A stretch of DNA of 64,000 nt, taken from positions 2,542,001-2,606,000 of the forward strand of contig NZ_AP023420.1 of the NCBI RefSeq assembly GCF_018408705.1, written 5' to 3'. The notes beneath the pieces were generated by a model. The model worked only from the letters and a program-made list of their open reading frames with translations, was not told the origin of the DNA and did not search any database. Position numbers and translations under genes: made by a program. Shown in pieces: positions 1-8,396 of the stretch. The DNA comes from Pusillibacter faecalis. Lineage in GTDB: Bacteria; Bacillota; Clostridia; Oscillospirales; Oscillospiraceae. Within the stretch, counting starts at the first letter, position 1. Each line of letters starts with the position of its first letter.

Positions 1-563
1 ACCTCGGCGGCTTCGGGGTCAACCAACCATTGGTCTCTGGCTTCGTTCCAAAGATAGCCGTAAATGACCGTGCCTGTGAGGTGCTTGCCGGACTTGCCTT
101 TGGACTGGAAAGTGGAACGGATTTTACGGCTGGTGTCTCTGGCGTAGTATTCGTTCATAATGTTGCGGAAAGGGGTAAAATCATCGTCCCCTCTGGCACT
201 GTCCACGCCGTCATTGATGGCGATAAGGCGAACGCCACGCTGACGCAGGATTTCCATAATCTGACCGACTTTCAGATAGTCACGACCCATGCGGCTCATG
301 TCCTTGATGCACAAATACTCCACATTCCCGGCTTCCACTTCTTTCATCATTGCTAAAAATCCGGGACGGTCAAAGCAAGTACCACTAATGCCATCGTCCG
401 TGAAATGGACAATGTTTGTAAAGCCCTGCCGTGCGGCGAACTCCTCCAACATTGCCTTTTGATTGGATATGGAATTGCTCTCACGCTGTTGGTCATCATC
501 TTTGCCAAAGTCATCACGGCTCAGTCGTTCGTACAGAGCTGTGATTTTCTCATTTTTTCTCAT
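1..563 (-). CDS. TnpX-like large serine recombinase, N-terminal part
   Basis: Starts at the ATG at 563 behind an AAAGGAG site and is open at the left edge, giving about 187 residues. It shows the resolvase catalytic start (ALYERLSRDD), the SNSISNQK helix, the MSRMGRDYLKVG motif and the NDGVDSARGDDD loop of large serine recombinases. It closely resembles the 53174-55054 recombinase. Its expected role is excision and integration of IME1 from traG. The traG frame upstream runs into it without a stop codon, so a fusion protein is possible. Confidence 0.88.
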   Translation of the reverse strand, partial: MRKNEKITALYERLSRDDFGKDDDQQRESNSISNQKAMLEEFAARQGFTNIVHFTDDGISGTCFDRPGFLAMMKEVEAGNVEYLCIKDMSRMGRDYLKVGQIMEILRQRGVRLIAINDGVDSARGDDDFTPFRNIMNEYYARDTSRKIRSTFQSKGKSGKHLTGTVIYGYLWNEARDQWLVDPEAAE

Positions 564-600
564 AACTTGCGCTCCTTTCTTCGGTTTTAGGTTGTGTGTT

Positions 601-640
601 CTAAGAGACTTCCCAACCGCTTGATTAAGAAGTCTTTTAG
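601..640. repeat. Inverted repeat at the IME1 end
   Basis: CTAAGAGACTTC and GAAGTCTTTTAG form a near-perfect 12-bp inverted repeat between the crossover and the recombinase gene. A comparable repeat lies at 55078-55138 in IME2. A probable recombinase-binding or promoter-overlapping site. Confidence 0.55.
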
Positions 641-651
641 AGCATACAACA

Positions 652-1601
652 CCGCTGCTGAGCTTGTATTTTTTATACTGCTTCACCGCAAAGCAATTCG
701 GCTTGCGTTGTTCCAGCCCCTTGAACATATAGTCCACGGCGTTGAGAAAGTCCTCGTCATCCTCCTTGACCTCCATGCCGGAGATCATGTCCACCAGCGT
801 ATTCATGTTGCGATCCTCCTCGGCTCCCTCAAAAATGATGTAGCCCAGCAGAGCGCAGTACAAAAGCGTTTCCGCCTTTGTCCAGAACGGATCGCCCTCC
901 TTACCCTCGCCCTTGGTGTTGGAAATGAGGGCGTTGACAAACTTCAGAATGTCCGCCTCGGTCTTGATATACGCCAGCGGGTTATAGTGCATGGATTTTG
1001 AAAAATCAATGCTGTTGAACACCTTAATTTTGTAGACCCGCTTTTGCAAAAACGAGCCGACCTGCCCCAGCACACCGCCCTTGGGGTCTACCACCACATA
1101 GGAAGAATGTGCTTGCAGGAGTTGGGGCGTGAGCCAAAAGCGGGTCTTGCCGGAGCCGGACGAGCCGATGCCGCAGAAATTGAGGTTGCGGGCGTTGGCG
1201 GGATTTTTCGGACGGGTGTTCATGGTGAGCCGTTCTGTGGCGGTCAAGATCATATTGTTTTCAAACTTGGGATCGACAAAAGGGCGTATATCTTTTTCAG
1301 ATCCCCAACGGGCTGAACCGTACTCTTCATCACGCCGGTATTTCTTGGCGTCCTTGCTTTTGAAGTAGATCAGCAGGCGGAACGTCGCCGCACCCACAAT
1401 GCCCACCAGCCAGTCAAAGGGAGCAAGGCCGGGGGCGAAGTTGGCAAAAGCCGCTCCGACAGTCTGACCCAGCCCGATGAATTTATGTGCGAAATCGCTG
1501 CCCACCGCCAGACGGTAGGCCGTCCCCAGCTTGAGGAACACCCAGCCGATGAACACATAGGGAATGTTTGGCAGCACATATTTACGGAGCTTATCTGTCA
1601 T
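652..1601 (-). pseudogene. traG: traG/virD4 coupling protein, N-terminal half interrupted by IME1
   Basis: Starts at the ATG at 1601 and runs 950 nt to the GG at 652-653, exactly the length of the ICE2 N-terminal half. It has N-terminal membrane segments and Walker A (GSSGSGKT, near residue 146), and stops before Walker B, which should lie beyond the left end of IME1. After the junction the frame stays open through about 35 element codons into the recombinase ATG at 563. The product is the coupling ATPase that brings the relaxosome to the secretion channel. As it stands the gene cannot encode a working ATPase. Confidence 0.88.
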
Positions 1602-2064
1602 GCGACACCTCCTTGATGTGCTCCTTGGGCGGCTTTTCCTTGGCAAGCTGCTGTTCCGCCTGCTTCATCTGTTCGGGGATCGTGGGCTGGCGGGACTTGG
1701 CCTTATCCAGCACCTTGCGGGAATATTCCGAAAAGCAGGCGGTCATAGCGTCCGCCTGCCCGGACTTGAAGAACAGCAGGTATTTCCCCGGTTCAGTCTG
1801 ATAAAAAGCATAGTCCACATTCCATTTCCGGGCCACCCGGTCAAAGAGCTTGGTATCCCCGGACAGTTCAAGGCTGCTGGTGGATGTGCCGTGCGCCATG
1901 AGTTTTTTCACGGTTTGCTTGCCGTGGGGCGTCTGCTTTGCCCGGTGTGCCTTGGCGATCTTGCGCCCCACCGCCCGGACAACATAGGCAAGCCCCCGGG
2001 CGGTCAGCTTTGACGCCTTCACCGATACGGCAATCGTGCGCCGGGAAATATCCTCGTCTACCAG
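1591..2064 (-). CDS. DUF3801 (PcfB-like) protein
   Basis: Lies directly upstream of traG and overlaps its start by 11 nt, as in the ICE2 copy (56092-56562). The family is associated with coupling proteins in Gram-positive conjugation. No ATG exists in frame. A GAGGAGG site (2074-2080) precedes an out-of-frame ATG at 2071 and an in-frame CTG at 2064. Starting at CTG gives 157 aa, matching the 156 aa of the ICE2 homolog, while the in-frame GTG at 2022 gives 143 aa without a ribosome site. Either CTG is used or one base has been gained or lost near 2067. Confidence 0.7.
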   Translation of the reverse strand: MVDEDISRRTIAVSVKASKLTARGLAYVVRAVGRKIAKAHRAKQTPHGKQTVKKLMAHGTSTSSLELSGDTKLFDRVARKWNVDYAFYQTEPGKYLLFFKSGQADAMTACFSEYSRKVLDKAKSRQPTIPEQMKQAEQQLAKEKPPKEHIKEVSHDR

Positions 2065-2094
2065 CCGTCATCGCCTCCTCTCTGATAGAATTAT

Positions 2095-2121
2095 GACCTT
2101 GGGACAAAATGTCCCAAGGTC
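2095..2121. repeat. Family B palindrome abutting the ardA stop codon
   Basis: A perfect 12-bp inverted repeat (arm GACCTTGGGACA) with an AAA loop. It overlaps the stop codon of the ardA gene that ends at 2120. No T-run follows, so it is not a plain terminator. Confidence 0.8.
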
Positions 2122-2827
2122 AGCGGTCATCATGCTCCTTTCTCGGGTGCAGGCGCTCGCCCTCTAAAGAGGAACGGTCTATGACCTCCTTGTAGGCCGC
2201 CATCTGCTCCCGGATATTCAACTTGGGGTACGCAAAAATACGGTGTTCGGCGGGAATGTCCTCGATCCCGTGGTACACCTCCTTGAAATCGCCGCTGCGG
2301 GTCAGATAGCCCGTGGGGGCAAAGTGGCCGCCCTCGTTGATCCGCATGTCCCGCCCATAGGCTTCAAAATCGAAGTAGGGCAGCACATTGTCCGGCACAT
2401 CCAGTAGTTCCATGTCCTCCACATAGATGCGCCCCAGCGTTTCATCGTCGGTCACGCCGGGGTGCAGGGAATAGCAGTCCAGATTGTGAACGAGGTTGAT
2501 GATGTCCGCCACGCTGGAAGTATGGTCGCCCTTGTTGAGCGCAGCCTCCAGCGTTTCGATCTCGTCGCTGTCCAGCTCGGAAATGAGATGCGCCAGATGG
2601 TTCAGCTCGTCCAAGTTTTCATACTCGGTGAGATAATCGTATAAGCCCATCACATCGCCGTCAAAGGCGGTGATGAAAAATTCCTCATACCGCACACCGT
2701 CCACGCCGATGTTCTTTAGAAGCGATTGCACCTCCTCCGTGGTAGCCGGAAATTTCAGCGTTTCGCCCACAAGCTGCCCCTCGGCGTATTTGCCGAGGTT
2801 GGTGATGTAGGCTTCAAATACCGTCAT
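2120..2827 (-). CDS. ardA: Antirestriction protein ArdA
   Basis: A 235-aa acidic protein beginning MTVFEAYITNLGKY, the usual ArdA opening, with many Asp/Glu residues and the conserved YFDFEAYGRDM and HIFAYP-like C-terminal region. ArdA mimics B-form DNA and blocks type I restriction enzymes, protecting incoming single-stranded element DNA. The ATG at 2827 sits behind AAAGGAGG. It overlaps the methyltransferase end by 14 nt, so the two are likely translated together. Homolog: 57718-58431. Confidence 0.88.
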   Translation of the reverse strand: MTVFEAYITNLGKYAEGQLVGETLKFPATTEEVQSLLKNIGVDGVRYEEFFITAFDGDVMGLYDYLTEYENLDELNHLAHLISELDSDEIETLEAALNKGDHTSSVADIINLVHNLDCYSLHPGVTDDETLGRIYVEDMELLDVPDNVLPYFDFEAYGRDMRINEGGHFAPTGYLTRSGDFKEVYHGIEDIPAEHRIFAYPKLNIREQMAAYKEVIDRSSLEGERLHPRKEHDDR

Positions 2828-3899
2828 TTGCACCTCCTTTTGTCAGCGCCTCCGCAATCCCCGCCATGATGTACTCGGCACAGGGCAGCGCGATGGCGTT
2901 TCCCAACGCCCGGTAACGGTGGGAGGATAGGATTTCCTCGCCGTCCGCACCGTACCTTGTCCAGCCCTCCGGCAGCCCCATCAGCCGCTCACATTCCGTT
3001 TCCGTGGGAAAGCGGACGCAGCCCCCGGCGGGATCGTCCTCATACCAAAAGGCAAAGGGCGAAATGCCGCCCGCTAACAGAGTGGGAAAAGGGTCAGTTG
3101 GCAGTCCGAAGCTGTTTCGGAACGCTGTTTCCGTCCGCTCCTTGGCGGATGCCCGCATACGAAAGCATTGAAAGGGTTGGGTGACTGGTATGCGCCGCCC
3201 TGCTTCAATAAAAGAGCCTCGATCTCCGCAGGCGGCGGGCAGCCCGCGACCTCCGCCAAGTGCAGGAAGTGACTGCATTGTGCGGGGCTTAAAAAGTATT
3301 TCGTGGGAACGCCGTCCTCCAAAGTCTGCCACAAGAAAGATGCGCTGCCGTCGTGCCAGCCGGGGGCTTGCCCAATGCTGGGCGTCCATGAGCCGCCAGC
3401 AGAGGTCAGGCGTTCGCCCTCGCACCATTCCGGCTCCTGCCCATCTTCCAGAAGCAGGCATTGGAACATCGGTGTCTGTGAAAGCGGATAGGACGGCTCT
3501 AAAATCCATCCTGTTATTTGATGAAAACGCTCCCATGACATTTTCCCAAACAGCGATTGCTGGAAATAGACCATTTGTCGCCTCCCTCATTTCACGGATA
3601 ATGCGGATGGCTTGAAAAAACAGACTGGATTTTTCTCCCGCAAGTCCCTTGCGGTTGCCGATCTGCGAGAGATTTTGACACGGTGAGCCAAAGGTGATGA
3701 TATGGACGGGCGGGAGTTCCCGCCCGTCCAGCTTTGTCACATCCCCCAAATGCGCCATATCGGGAAAGTGGCGCTTGGTGATGGAGATAGGGGCTTTTTC
3801 GATCTCGCTTGCCCATATCGGCTCAATGCCGCAGCGCACCGCCGCCAGCGGGAATACGCCGATCCCGTCGAACAGGCTCCCCAGCCGGAGCGCTGTCAT
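2814..3899 (-). CDS. C5 cytosine DNA methyltransferase
   Basis: 361 aa with the ordered C5-methyltransferase motifs: FDGIGVFPLA (motif I), GSPCQNLS with the catalytic Cys (IV), ENV (VI), RRQRIFLVAD (VIII) and RYRALGNAIA (X). No partner restriction enzyme is next to it, so it looks like an orphan methylase that marks element DNA against host restriction. It starts one base after the stop of the DUF4406-like gene, so translation is probably coupled. Target sequence unknown. Homolog: 58436-59521. Confidence 0.9.
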   Translation of the reverse strand: MTALRLGSLFDGIGVFPLAAVRCGIEPIWASEIEKAPISITKRHFPDMAHLGDVTKLDGRELPPVHIITFGSPCQNLSQIGNRKGLAGEKSSLFFQAIRIIREMREATNGLFPAIAVWENVMGAFSSNNRMDFRAVLSAFTDTDVPMPASGRWAGAGMVRGRTPDLCWRLMDAQHWASPRLARRQRIFLVADFGGRRSHEILFKPRTMQSLPALGGGRGLPAACGDRGSFIEAGRRIPVTQPFQCFRMRASAKERTETAFRNSFGLPTDPFPTLLAGGISPFAFWYEDDPAGGCVRFPTETECERLMGLPEGWTRYGADGEEILSSHRYRALGNAIALPCAEYIMAGIAEALTKGGANDGI

Positions 3900-3900
3900 C

Positions 3901-4242
3901 TTATCTGCGCCCCTGTCCCTTGACGGTCAATATGCCCTCAAGGGTGGTGGCGGTGATCCCGAGCCTCTGGGCAACGGCGATGTCATTTTTCATGGCCTCG
4001 GTGACAGTATGACCGCACACCACCAGCACATGAGAACGGCGGAGCAGGTCGCGCCCCATGTCGATGCCGCTCTTATGTTCCTCTGGAACGGCGTCATTGA
4101 GGAAAAGGGGCTGATAGAGCGTCGGGCAGATAGGCGAAAAGCCCGCCTCATACACCGTGCGGCAATACTGCGCCGCCAGTTTCGTGTTTTCGTGGTCGCT
4201 GCTTACGCCTGCGGCGGTAATATACGCGAGGGGTCGTTTCAT
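3901..4242 (-). CDS. DUF4406-like protein (nucleoside deoxyribosyltransferase-like fold)
   Basis: 113 aa from the ATG at 4242, which is behind an AGG-rich site. It starts MKRPLAYITAA and has the EEHKSGIDMGRDLLRRSH and VVCG segments that recall the DUF4406 / nucleoside 2-deoxyribosyltransferase superfamily. The function in conjugative elements is unknown. It lies between parB and the methyltransferase in both ICEs (copy at 59508-59864). The family name is a judgement from motif spacing. Confidence 0.6.
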   Translation of the reverse strand: MKRPLAYITAAGVSSDHENTKLAAQYCRTVYEAGFSPICPTLYQPLFLNDAVPEEHKSGIDMGRDLLRRSHVLVVCGHTVTEAMKNDIAVAQRLGITATTLEGILTVKGQGRR

Positions 4243-4270
4243 TGTAAAAACCTCCAATTCATAAACGAAA

Positions 4271-4297
4271 GACCTCGGGACAAAAAGTCCCAAGGTC
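4271..4297. repeat. Family B palindrome abutting the parB1 stop codon
   Basis: Arms GACCTCGGGAC and GTCCCAAGGTC around a short A-rich loop. It overlaps the stop codon of parB (4296). Confidence 0.78.
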
Positions 4298-5762
4298 ACT
4301 TTTCAAGATCCGTTTTCTTTTCGGGCTTGCCCAGCTCGGGCGGCTGCTTGGCCTTCCAGTCATCCAGCAGGGAAATGATCTTGTCTTTCATTTCCCTCGG
4401 GGACTTGTCCTTGCCGAAATACTTTTCCAGTTCCGCACTATTGATGATCACCTTGTCTACCTCCTTTTTCTCCTGTGACAGAATACCGTCGATCACATCA
4501 CCGTTGAGCTTGCCGTCCTTGTCCAGCTCCCGCATTTTCTGTGCCTGCGACAGCGAGGGCGAGGACTGCTGCCCCTCGATGGATACGGCGATATATTTCT
4601 GATGCTTCGGACGGATGAATGAGATCTCTACCGCCGGGGTAAATGCCAGCTTTTTCTCGTCTACCATTGCCTGCAAGTCCGGCACAAGCTCGGTCAGACG
4701 GATATACCGCTGTACCTGCTTGTAGTTCATGCCGTTGCGATCTCCCACGACCTGCGTGGAGCGTTTTCCGGCGTCTTTGTCCTCTTCGCCGGGTCGAGAG
4801 CCTTGGTGCTTGATGGCCTCCACCTGCATTTTGAGCGACTGCGCCTTTTCCGTGGGCAAAATACGCTCACGGTGGCGGAGGTTGTCATCCGTCATAGCGA
4901 GGATGGCTTCATCGTCCGTCATGCTGCGGACGATACACGGCATATTCGCAAATCCAGCAAGCTCGCTTGCCCGCTGGCGGCGGTGGCCTGCGATGATCTC
5001 ATAGCCGCCATCCTCACGGGGACGCACCAGCGCAGGCTGATTGACACCTGCCGCCTTGACCGACTCCACAAGCCCCTGCATCTCCGCATCGTCCCGGACA
5101 CCAAAGGGATGATTTTTGAACGGGTGCAGATCAGACAGGTTGAGATAAACGATCTCCTCTTTTTTAGCACGGGTGGCGTCACGGGACGCAGACGGCTCCG
5201 GCGTGACCTCCGCACCAGTGGGAGCACCGCCCTTATCCACGGCAGGCTTCTCCGGGGCGGGCTTGCTTTGGGACTTTTTGTCCCGAGGTTTGGACGGCTT
5301 TGCCTTATCGGGAGCGGCCTTGCCATCCTTGGGCGGACGCCCCTTGCCGGATTTGGCAGCCTTGTCCTTTTCCGTGGGTGGCCTCTGCTTGGCTGCCTTT
5401 TTCTCCTCCTTGGCCGCCTCGTCACGGGCGGCGGCAAAATCTACCACCTCGCCGGAATGTGCCGGGACGGGATCGTCCTTGCCGGGAGTAGGCGGCTGCC
5501 CCTGTTCCTTTTCAGCCTTGGGGGTATCGGGAGCGGCAGGCTCATCCATCTCGGCGTGGATAACAGCGTCAGCGGGGTCAGGCACGGCCTCGCCCATTTC
5601 AAAGAGCGCCGCCTGCCCCTCATGTTCCAGCATGACCTCCTCTGCGTCGGTCAGCGCAGGCTCGGGAGCGGGCGGCTCCAGCACGGCGGCATTTTCCACC
5701 GTAGGAGCGGGAGCCTCGGCGGGCGGAGCTGCCTCGGGAATGTTTTTCTTATCATCTGCCAT
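4296..5762 (-). CDS. parB: ParB/Spo0J-family DNA-binding protein of ICE1
   Basis: 488 aa from the ATG at 5762 (AAAGGAGG upstream). The first ~200 residues are Pro/Ala/Lys/Glu-rich and low complexity. The ParB N-terminal domain (YLNLSDLHPFKNHPF, then the GHRR box) and a helix-turn-helix around YKQVQRYIRLTELVPDL follow. ParB proteins bind palindromic sites and act in segregation or transcription control. No parA is visible here or at ICE2. The coding sequence itself contains a copy of the element palindrome (5267-5289). A TTG at 5816 with its own ribosome site is in the same frame and could give a 506-aa form. Confidence 0.85.
   Translation of the reverse strand: MADDKKNIPEAAPPAEAPAPTVENAAVLEPPAPEPALTDAEEVMLEHEGQAALFEMGEAVPDPADAVIHAEMDEPAAPDTPKAEKEQGQPPTPGKDDPVPAHSGEVVDFAAARDEAAKEEKKAAKQRPPTEKDKAAKSGKGRPPKDGKAAPDKAKPSKPRDKKSQSKPAPEKPAVDKGGAPTGAEVTPEPSASRDATRAKKEEIVYLNLSDLHPFKNHPFGVRDDAEMQGLVESVKAAGVNQPALVRPREDGGYEIIAGHRRQRASELAGFANMPCIVRSMTDDEAILAMTDDNLRHRERILPTEKAQSLKMQVEAIKHQGSRPGEEDKDAGKRSTQVVGDRNGMNYKQVQRYIRLTELVPDLQAMVDEKKLAFTPAVEISFIRPKHQKYIAVSIEGQQSSPSLSQAQKMRELDKDGKLNGDVIDGILSQEKKEVDKVIINSAELEKYFGKDKSPREMKDKIISLLDDWKAKQPPELGKPEKKTDLEK
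5267..5289. repeat. Family B palindrome inside parB1 coding sequence
   Basis: The palindrome (arms CTTTGGGAC and GTCCCGAGG) encodes the PRDKKSQS segment in the low-complexity region of ParB. Apart from small changes it equals the copy at 4271-4297. Confidence 0.75.
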
Positions 5763-5850
5763 TTGCAAACCTCCTTTTGTGGCATGAAAAAAGCCAGTCC
5801 GCAGACTGGCCAGCAACGGGAAACCTCCTTTCAGAAAGGTGTATATTACA
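5763..5850 (-). promoter_or_regulatory. Leader/attenuator of parB1 with in-frame leader codons
   Basis: On the minus strand an AAAGGAGG site, a TTG start (5816), a hairpin (CCAGTCTGCGGACTGG) and a run of six T lie before the parB ribosome site. The hairpin plus T-run is an intrinsic terminator shape. Codons from TTG run through it in frame into parB, which suggests that leader translation may control read-through. Confidence 0.55.
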
Positions 5851-5963
5851 TTACCGCCCGTTGTCCTATTGAACGGTATTATTATTGTAGAAAATACTAG
5901 AATTTGATGCTATAATTAATGTGTTCTATGATTAGTTTTCGGAAGAAATAGAGGACTGTTGGT
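5851..5963 (+). promoter_or_regulatory. Promoter region of the HEPN/Mrr pair
   Basis: AT-rich gap between the divergent parB leader and the HEPN gene. A TATAAT box lies at 5911-5916 and a GAGG site at 5951-5954 before the ATG at 5964. No convincing -35 at standard spacing. Confidence 0.5.
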
Positions 5964-7472
5964 ATGCCAAACTACAAAGAGAAAATAGCTGAATTTGAGA
6001 ACAATTTTTCTACTGTCATAGATAAATCCGTTAGAGACTTGTCTATGGCCTTTGACAATTTATACCTCGACAAGAATGCTAAGGAAATTCCGCCCACTAT
6101 CAAGTTAGCGGAAGCCTTGCTGTCTGGCGAGCATAATATATCGACCAAAATGCAGATTCATTATGACATTGCGAATGCATATCACGATCTCCGCATGATT
6201 GAAGGAGTATATAGCGAGCGTTACCTTGAAAAAGAATTATACCATTTGCGCTGCGCCTTAGATATGTATGAAACCAATTATTATGATGCAGACAGCGACA
6301 GTGCTGAAGTAAAAGTAGCTCAGTATATTGCCATGCGGTCATACACAAATCTCGGAAACGCTTATCGAGCATTAGGTCGCCATATTGTGGCAATAGACTG
6401 TTTTCAAGACGCTTTGCTGATTAGCAATGATTTTGCGATGGCAAGTCTCAATCTATCGTTTTTGCTGTTTAGGTGTGCACCGTTGCAAATCAAACGTTAT
6501 GAGCAGAGCTACTATCATCATGCCTGCTATTACTATTATAAGCAAACAGAACGTTGCAAGATAAACCTAGAAGATCAAGATTATTTGGAAGGTTTGAAAT
6601 CCAATATTTCTTTGTTCGATTCTGCATATGTTGAGAACTATTTGAACAAACCACTAGAACTTCCACTATTTGAAGTAGACAACCAAGATGAAGCCGATTA
6701 TCGAAACTATTTGCTTTTATTCCGGCTTTTCTTAGACCCGTGTTTGGAAATATTATCTGATCACTGCTTTGCAGTTGATAGCATCAATCTTCCCTTTGAA
6801 GCGCCATATAGTGACAGAGAAAAAGAATTCATTGGCCTGTTTAACCAAATCAAGCAAGAATATAATTGGGCCAGACTCTTATGGTATAAGACATCAACGG
6901 AAGAAGCAAACGAGCATTATTCGGATCGGGAATTGGATTTAGTTGATACGGGGGATTCTTCAGATCATTCTTTAAGAGAAAGTATGTTACGAACTGCCTT
7001 TAAGGCAGCATACTCTCTATTTGATAGGATTGGATTTTTCATCAACCAGTATTTTGAAGTGGGGCTTACAGATACAAAAGTAAGTTTCAAAAATATATGG
7101 AAAGAACAGCTGATTGATGGAAATGGACAAGTGTATTTCACAATTCCCAAGCCTATCATGAATACTCATTCGGATAACCCTCTGGTTAAAGCAATGTATT
7201 GGCTCCAAAAAGATTTCTACGAAAGAAAAGAAATTAATGTTACTACCCCTCACGCAGAACGAATCTTCCAGATGAGAAACGACATAGAGCATAATTGTCT
7301 ACGCACTGGAACGCAATCGCATAATACATCTTTTACAAAATATACTACCGAGGGAAAAATTGAAAATAATACATTCCGTCTCTTAAAGTTGGCAAGGGAG
7401 TTGATAATATACCTTTGCCTTGCAGTAAATTTTGATAGAGAAAAAGATAAAAGAGCATCCATGGAGGAGTAA
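5964..7472 (+). CDS. TPR-repeat protein with C-terminal HEPN ribonuclease-like domain
   Basis: 502 aa. The middle (about residues 90-190) reads as TPR-like helices (YTNLGNAYRALGRHIVAIDC, then FQDALLISNDFAMASLNLSF). The C-terminus carries RNDIEH near residues 438-443, the R-x4-H signature of HEPN RNases, most like the LA2681 HEPN group. Such proteins usually cut RNA in antiviral or toxin systems, with the TPR part as sensor. It is AT-rich and on the opposite strand to the ICE backbone, with its own promoter. The Mrr-like gene starts 2 nt after its stop. Defence role is inferred. Confidence 0.65.
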   Translation: MPNYKEKIAEFENNFSTVIDKSVRDLSMAFDNLYLDKNAKEIPPTIKLAEALLSGEHNISTKMQIHYDIANAYHDLRMIEGVYSERYLEKELYHLRCALDMYETNYYDADSDSAEVKVAQYIAMRSYTNLGNAYRALGRHIVAIDCFQDALLISNDFAMASLNLSFLLFRCAPLQIKRYEQSYYHHACYYYYKQTERCKINLEDQDYLEGLKSNISLFDSAYVENYLNKPLELPLFEVDNQDEADYRNYLLLFRLFLDPCLEILSDHCFAVDSINLPFEAPYSDREKEFIGLFNQIKQEYNWARLLWYKTSTEEANEHYSDRELDLVDTGDSSDHSLRESMLRTAFKAAYSLFDRIGFFINQYFEVGLTDTKVSFKNIWKEQLIDGNGQVYFTIPKPIMNTHSDNPLVKAMYWLQKDFYERKEINVTTPHAERIFQMRNDIEHNCLRTGTQSHNTSFTKYTTEGKIENNTFRLLKLARELIIYLCLAVNFDREKDKRASMEE

Positions 7473-7474
7473 TA

Positions 7475-8086
7475 ATGGGGGCAATCAATCCTTATCGAGA
7501 ATTCGTTGCGAGTATATCCCCAACGGAATTTGAAGAACTTTGCTTGGAAATATTGAAGGGCTATGCAGAAGCTGAGCATTTATCAGACTTCTCGATCCAG
7601 CATAATGTATCTATTCCTGCTGATGATGGTACATACCAAATAGATGTCTATGCAAGGTTTATTGCCATGGGCGTTGAGTTCAAAGTCATAGCAGAGTGCA
7701 AGAGATACTCTTCTCCCGTTTCTCGTGAGAAAGTTGCTGTGTTAGCCGATAAAGTAAAAAGCCTTGGTGCACATAAAGGAATTATGATCTCCACCTGTGG
7801 CTTTCAAAGTGGAGCGTATGAATACGCCAAGAAACATGGAATAGCACTTTTGCAAGTCATTAATAGAAATGTAATGCACATTATGAATGCCGCCACTCCA
7901 GAAACAGAAGAACAGAAGCAAAAACTCCACCTTATGTTGGACTGGTATAATCGAATGCCAAAATACTACGCCAAAGAGTATGCAACAATGGATTTTCCGG
8001 ACAAAACAATTTATCCTTCTCCCAAAATGCTGGAAGCGATAAGGCGGGAATTTGTTTTAGCGCATAAAGATATACTACCAAGGTAA
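7475..8086 (+). CDS. Mrr-like restriction endonuclease
   Basis: 203 aa. It shows the Mrr_cat / PD-(D/E)XK core: SPTEFEELCLEIL at the start, Asp57 in YQIDVYA, Glu74-x-Lys76 in AECKRY, then VSREKVAVLADKVK and KGIMISTCGFQSGAYEYA. The ribosome site GGAGGAG lies inside the last codons of the HEPN gene, so the two are translationally coupled. Mrr-type enzymes cut modified or invading DNA. The pair couples a DNA nuclease with a predicted RNase. Confidence 0.8.
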   Translation: MGAINPYREFVASISPTEFEELCLEILKGYAEAEHLSDFSIQHNVSIPADDGTYQIDVYARFIAMGVEFKVIAECKRYSSPVSREKVAVLADKVKSLGAHKGIMISTCGFQSGAYEYAKKHGIALLQVINRNVMHIMNAATPETEEQKQKLHLMLDWYNRMPKYYAKEYATMDFPDKTIYPSPKMLEAIRREFVLAHKDILPR

Positions 8087-8396
8087 CCCCCTTTGTATCT
8101 TACATATCGGTTAACAAATAATCCTTTGGGACATTTTGTCTCAAGCCGCTTTGGCTCCTTGATCTTGTGGTTGATGTTCTCTATATCGCCTGCCACAATT
8201 AACTTTCTTCGACATGGCATAAAAAAGACCAGTCAGCAGACTGGCCAGCAGTGGGAAACCTCCTTTCTGTTTGGGATATTGGAAAACGCCCCCACAGTCT
8301 TCTCGGACAGTGCAATTCTCAAAACGTAATTTTCTGTCGCTTTTTGCAATAGCGTATGATATAATAATAGCGCAAAATTAAATGGGAGGTGTATCT
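8087..8396. promoter_or_regulatory. Gene-free segment with a parB-leader remnant
   Basis: On the minus strand 8211-8275 repeats the parB1 leader (AAAGGAGG, a CCAGTCTGCTGACTGG hairpin, T-run) followed by an ATG and 24 codons that lead nowhere recognisable. A family B palindrome lies at 8124-8145. A TATAAT-like -10 near 8358 serves the plus-strand gene at 8397. It looks like the broken remains of another gene start from an ICE relative. Confidence 0.5.
8124..8145. repeat. Family B palindrome, degenerate copy
   Basis: Arms CTTTGGGACA and TGTCTCAAG with one mismatch, located downstream of the Mrr-like gene. Confidence 0.6.

Larger units (their letters stand above)
1..651. mobile_element. IME1: serine-recombinase element inserted in traG of ICE1 (partial)
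   Basis: The traG reading frame of ICE1 leaves its homology to the ICE2 copy at the GG at 652-653, and a TnpX-like recombinase follows. Only about 650 bp are visible. The end carries a 12-bp inverted repeat (601-612 with 629-640) like that of IME2, so the two elements probably share a recombinase type. Confidence 0.75.

Noticed and set aside
1044..1368. Plus-strand ORFs opposite traG
   Set aside because: They are antisense frames of the traG N-terminal half, which is strongly supported by homology to the ICE2 copy.
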